In this document: positions 59,501-64,000 of the stretch, one piece after another
How positions within the stretch are numbered: the first letter of the stretch is position 1
How the letters are laid out: every line of letters begins with the position of its first letter
From: Gossypium raimondii
Lineage: Eukaryota; Streptophyta; Magnoliopsida; Malvales; Malvaceae
Direction: 5' to 3'
Assembly (NCBI RefSeq): GCF_025698545.1
Contig: NC_068569.1
Span: 9,052,001 to 9,116,000, forward strand
Length of the DNA: 64,000 nt
Notes under the pieces: model-generated
Database searches by the model: none
What the model was told of the DNA's origin: nothing
What the model saw: the letters and a program-made list of their open reading frames with translations, nothing else
Position numbers and translations under genes: made by a program

Positions 59501-62500
59501 AGTAATCACCATCAAAATATGGCAGCCTAGCTGCTGTTACCTTCGCCTTACATTCGCCCGTAGTTAGGAAGAAATGATCATATAAATTAGTAAGATCAAC
59601 TACAATGTTTTCCTTGGAAGCTTTCCTTAACATTGCTAAATACCTGAAACAGCATTCACAGAAACCAGGGAAATTAATAATAATGGATTAATAAAATATA
59701 ACTTGTGATGGAAAGGAATTTAAAAAAACAAACTATTTGCCTCACCATTCCCGCAGTTTATCTGATTTGGGTGTTTTCTGAATTTCTGGATGACAATATA
59801 TGATATAATCTTCACCCTTTAGTGGAGGGCAAGCCCATATATAGCAACTTGTAAAACCACGCTTCTTGCAATATTCAAGGTATCCAATCTGAAAATTTGA
59901 GGTGTAGATCCAACATGTTAGACAATGATCTCAACCAAATAGATATCACTACTATATGTAAAAATGAAAATGGTGACAATAATTATCACTAAGCAGAATC
60001 CAATAAGAGTTTCGACTTACAAGGATTTCATGGTAAACAAATGTACGGAGAGCCTCTCCAGTAACTGCTTTAACCTCAGGACGGAAATACTTGACTGAGT
60101 CTAGGTATGACAGATAAACACGTCGCTGATTTGGGAATGCACATTCTGATCCAAATTCTTGAACATACATCCCAAACAAGCATACTTCAACCCCTTCAAT
60201 CTTCTGAAACAATAAAACTACCTAAAAGAGAAAAACATAACTTGATGAGCATTTGATAATTACAACAAAAGTGCCATTTTCAGCATACAAGCATCTTACA
60301 AAATCTATCAAAAAATGTAAATAAAGCATACATTCAACTTAATTAGTTATGGCCAAACCTTTGATTTATATGGAAACTCTAGCGGATAATTCTCTTCTTG
60401 AAAGATTTCAAGAAACCGTGGCTTCACTTCCAGCTTTTTGTCAACCGATGAAACAACTCTAACCACAAGTGCCTCAGCACCAGGAACCTGGAAAAAACAA
60501 AGAAAAAAGGAAATAAGCTTGTTATGCGTCCCAAGTCCATGAGAAGTCACTGGAAGTTATTTTGAAAGACCAGAAATGAAATCAACAATAAGAAGAAATT
60601 CCATATAAAGAAGGAAGTTAATGGGCCCAAGTTGAAGGAATCAGAAGTTTTAAGTTCTCCCCCCATAGATAATAAGCTTAGTGACTATCTGACCTATAAC
60701 TGGCTAGTGGATGGCAAAAGTTGGTAAGATCCAGTCACCCCCTTTTTTAAAATTCTCCTAGCCATACAAAAAACAAACTTCATGCAGAAAGCTCAATCAA
60801 CAGCAACAAATATGCTTCAACTTGTATCATTTCTACAGCTTTTGTTTCTACAGCATATAACTAGGAACAAGCAAGCTTATTTGATTATGACCACATTTCT
60901 TCTTCTGTTTTTTCCTTATTCATCGTTTTGTCAGTACGTGCGTAGCAAAAGGATAACCACATACAACAAAGAATCAACTGCCATCATGAGAATAGTAATC
61001 ACCTCATCATAACTCTTTCCTTGAACTTTGGCCCTCTCTTGTCTTTCCTGTTTCAGTCTCCTAAATAATCGCTGCTCTATGTGGTCACTGAGGATTGTTC
61101 TTGGCAAATCTTTGGCGCCAAGAACAGCACTCTGAGGTAAGGGCTTCCGCTCCCCTCTTTCAACCTCTTCAATATAGCAATTGGGGCATGTATATTCAGC
61201 TTGCCCACCATCATTCCTTCTACCATTAAATAAAGCACAAATTTGATGCTGCCAAGCCTCACACTTATCACATTGAACCCACTGCACAATTTTATTTAAG
61301 ACAAACAAAAATGTAAGAGAAAATGTTAGGGCTGACCATGAAACATAATAATAAAGTATGTATTGTATTGTTACTATCGTGCATACCCATTCTTCAGTCT
61401 CTTCATCATTTTTCTTCTTCTCAAGCCTTGCTTTAGGAATGGCAGTTCCATCAACAACAATGCTATCTCCACGAGATTCATTGTGGCATGGAATACAAAA
61501 ATAATGTCGCGTATCACCAGCACCCACCGTGTAGTACATTGCATTGCGCTTAATGCGAGCACCACAATGGCTGCAATAAATTGGTGGTGGTTCAAAAGTG
61601 AGTCTCTCAACTGCACATAACTGACAGGAGTTCTCACTCATAGAGTGCTCCATCGCTTGATTCTTTTCAGCTTTCGCTTTACTCTGTAAAAGAAATAAAA
61701 GAAAAATGACTATCATCAATATACCCTGTTCAGTCACCAAGTCCATTTCTGGCCTACCAAGTAGTATGCTTGCATGTATATAACCTCCTACAGCTTTCAA
61801 TGATCTACATAATGCTACAAACGGTATCTAAAACAAATCACAACAATAAAATATAGTATACCTGGCCAACCCATTGTCTGAGACCTGTAATATGCTCCCG
61901 AACTTGCTCCGGGGTGAACAGTTCAGTCAGTGAAACCCCTTTTATTTTTGGTTTCCCAGACTTATTTCCAGCTGCACCTTCAGAAGACTGTGTAACATTC
62001 TCTGGTTTAACCAAGTCAGGTTCCTTCTCAATCTCAGCATTTTCTTGCTTACGAAGACCACCAAATTCATCACTTGTAATAGGCTCAGCATCAGATTTCT
62101 GTTTGCTAATGTCTTCCAAAACATCCTTCATCTCAGTAATAACAGGACTACCTTTAGCAGAACTCATGGGGACATCCGTCTTCACTTCCATAGGCTCAGA
62201 TTTAACTGGCATACGCCTGTCAACATATCTGTAATCTTGACGCTGGATATCCTGAGATATGTGAGTTTCAGTAACAACACAACCTGATGCTAAAGGACCT
62301 TCACTTTTAGCAATAACTGATTGAGAAGATTGTTCTATCTTCATGCGTTTCAATGAAGGCTGTATGTCTACAGAAGTGTCAATTGCTGCAGATGTAGAAG
62401 TTATTCTAGTTGAAATGTCTCCAGAACTATCTGTTTTCGTAGATATACTGTCCGATGATGGCAAGATGGAAGTAGAGTTTAGACAGGCACGTGCCTTCTG

Positions 62501-64000
62501 AGCCTGTACATAATTGTTAACATGAACACAAACAGGGCAGGCTGGATATCTACAAGTCTTGTGATGACGGATCAATCTCTTGGAATGATGGCAACGAGGA
62601 TATGAACATTGAGATGATTGACATGAATCCATATGAGATAACAATTTTCGTACAGTAAAGCAATAGCCATCACACTTGCCCTCAGATGCTTTACATCTAC
62701 GAGCATGGCGCAGTAACAAAAGCCACCTCACTTGATTTCGGAATTGCCTGTCATGGCTCCCACTTCCAGCACCCCTCGAATTTGAAAGATTCGATGAGCT
62801 TTTAGGAATAGTGGATGCACCGGCAGATAAATTATTACATTGAGCTTCATCCTGCCCAGATATTCTCTGCTGGAAATCCTCTTGGACGTGCTGCTCGCGT
62901 GACATGTTCACTGGCATTTGAGACTGCTCTTGTGAGTGAGGGAGCCACTGGCCCTGCACAGCTGATTCTGGCGGTGCTCCAGCTGAAAGTTTATAATCAT
63001 TTTGCGACTCCGGAACCAATTGGTGTTGGTGCAACATCTGTTGCATTTGTTGAGAATTTTGTGGAAGCGATGAATGCATATCCTGCTGACTAGAGATCTG
63101 TTCAGCATGATTCTGCTGGAATTGACTCTGCGATTCAGAAAGCTGAAATTGTCCAGAAGCTTGTTGATGTAGAACCTCGCCATGGAGTTCCACTCCAGGT
63201 TCATGCTTCACTTGACTACCTATATCAGAAGCCATCTGAGGCTGACTATAACCACTATTATTGCTCATCAAATTTTGATGCTGCTGATTTTGCTGTGGAT
63301 GGTGTTGCTGTTGCAGAAACTGCCGTTGCTGGAACTGAAGGGACCGCTGCTGGAACTGTTGCAGCTGATTAGCTTGAAGGACATTGTCTCTCGAAGAAAC
63401 TGGAGGTTGGAAATTCATCTTTTCAAAATTATCCATGGACTGCGGATTCATATGGGCAGCCGATTGCATACCATGTAAATTTGACTGATTGCTTATCAAA
63501 GAAGAATTTGCTCTGGATATAGACTGCAAATTGACTGGATCTGAATTCTGAGAGTTTGTTATAGATCCAACAGATGTTGCAGAGCCATACAAGTTTCCAG
63601 ACCCAAAAGAATCAGCATTGTTCATTCCATATCCATCACCTGACACAAATCAAAACAAATATATATTTGCTTTCCTTAAGAAAAACTTGAATATTTCAAT
63701 AATAAATCGCATATTCAGATTCATTATTACTAAATTAAAAGGTGATAGAGAGGAAGAAATAAATTCATAAGGTTACCTTGCATCAGGGGTCGCTGATGTT
63801 GATCAAAGTGTTGTTGCAAAGGTTTTGGTGAATTAGCAAAAGGCGTGGTAGTCTGATATCCTCCAGAAGTTCCTGGTTCATTAACAATGAGCATATTGTT
63901 GCCCATCATCCCCAATGCACCATTTAGGGAAGCATTAGGAAACCCAAAAGTTTTCTGCTGCAAGCCAGACCTGATGCCACTACCTATTTGGCTGCCAAGG
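56561..64000 (-). CDS. HAC1: HAC1-type CBP/p300 histone acetyltransferase, partial (5' end outside window)
   Basis: Thirteen exons join in frame: 63777-64000 (cut by the window), 61862-63639, 61387-61683, 61003-61281, 60359-60487, 60021-60221, 59746-59888, 59334-59643, 59011-59150, 57898-57976, 57421-57813, 56802-57019, 56561-56675; about 1434 residues of an expected near 1700. It acetylates histone tails as a transcription co-activator in the nucleus. Domain order seen: Gln-rich region; TAZ1 zinc finger ([18 protein letters not shown], 62540-62740); Cys cluster [18 protein letters not shown] finger ([17 protein letters not shown]); KAT11 core ([55 protein letters not shown]); two ZZ fingers (CCTHCCILM.. 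and [19 protein letters not shown]); C-terminal TAZ2 ([12 protein letters not shown]). Ends [12 protein letters not shown]12 and other HAC1-clade paralogues cannot be excluded. Confidence 0.95.

Overview
This is a plant nuclear window, very AT-rich between genes, with spliced GT-AG genes, plastid-targeted proteins and layered transposable elements. The protein genes are dicot-like. The repeat families look like those I know from Gossypium (cotton, Malvaceae); that assignment is from memory and was not searched.

Layout. (1) 1-4.7 kb: AT-rich spacer with a short tandem repeat and a GC-ended MITE-like element. (2) 4.7-23.2 kb: two paralogous BAHD acyltransferase genes on the minus strand, each with two exons and closest to coniferyl alcohol acyltransferase. 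They share an identical intron position, but one intron is 0.5 kb and the other 4.2 kb. Between them lie tRNA-derived SINE-like repeats, a 5.6-kb Mutator-like element (MULE) and a related 883-bp foldback element. The MULE carries a SWIM-type transposase relic and a plant-mobile-domain (MAIN-like) gene relic. (3) 23.2-34.3 kb: gene-poor. It holds a LINE/RNase H relic split by a 2-kb solo LTR, whose interior has an array of eight self-complementary units with compensatory base changes, plus two more copies of the GC-ended element. (4) 34.3-35.3 kb: a small two-exon gene on the plus strand for an unrecognised 139-residue protein. (5) 36.0-47.5 kb: a complete-ended but internally deleted Ty3/gypsy (Tat/Ogre-like) retrotransposon with two 2.4-kb LTRs, a TTTAT target duplication, gag and pol relics and a 131-bp tandem array before the 3' LTR. 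(6) 48.0-64.0 kb: a gene-rich block, all minus strand: a small Cys-rich probably lumenal plastid protein (3 exons), HCF173 (13 exons, 595 residues, psbA translation factor) and the 3' part of a HAC1-type CBP/p300 histone acetyltransferase (13 exons in the window, 5' end beyond base 64000).

The host genes are unrelated in function, except that HCF173 and its small neighbour are both probably plastid proteins. Exon joins were made by eye: frames close across every junction of the BAHD, HCF173, small-protein and HAC1 models, which supports them strongly. Family names rest on recognised motifs, not on searches.
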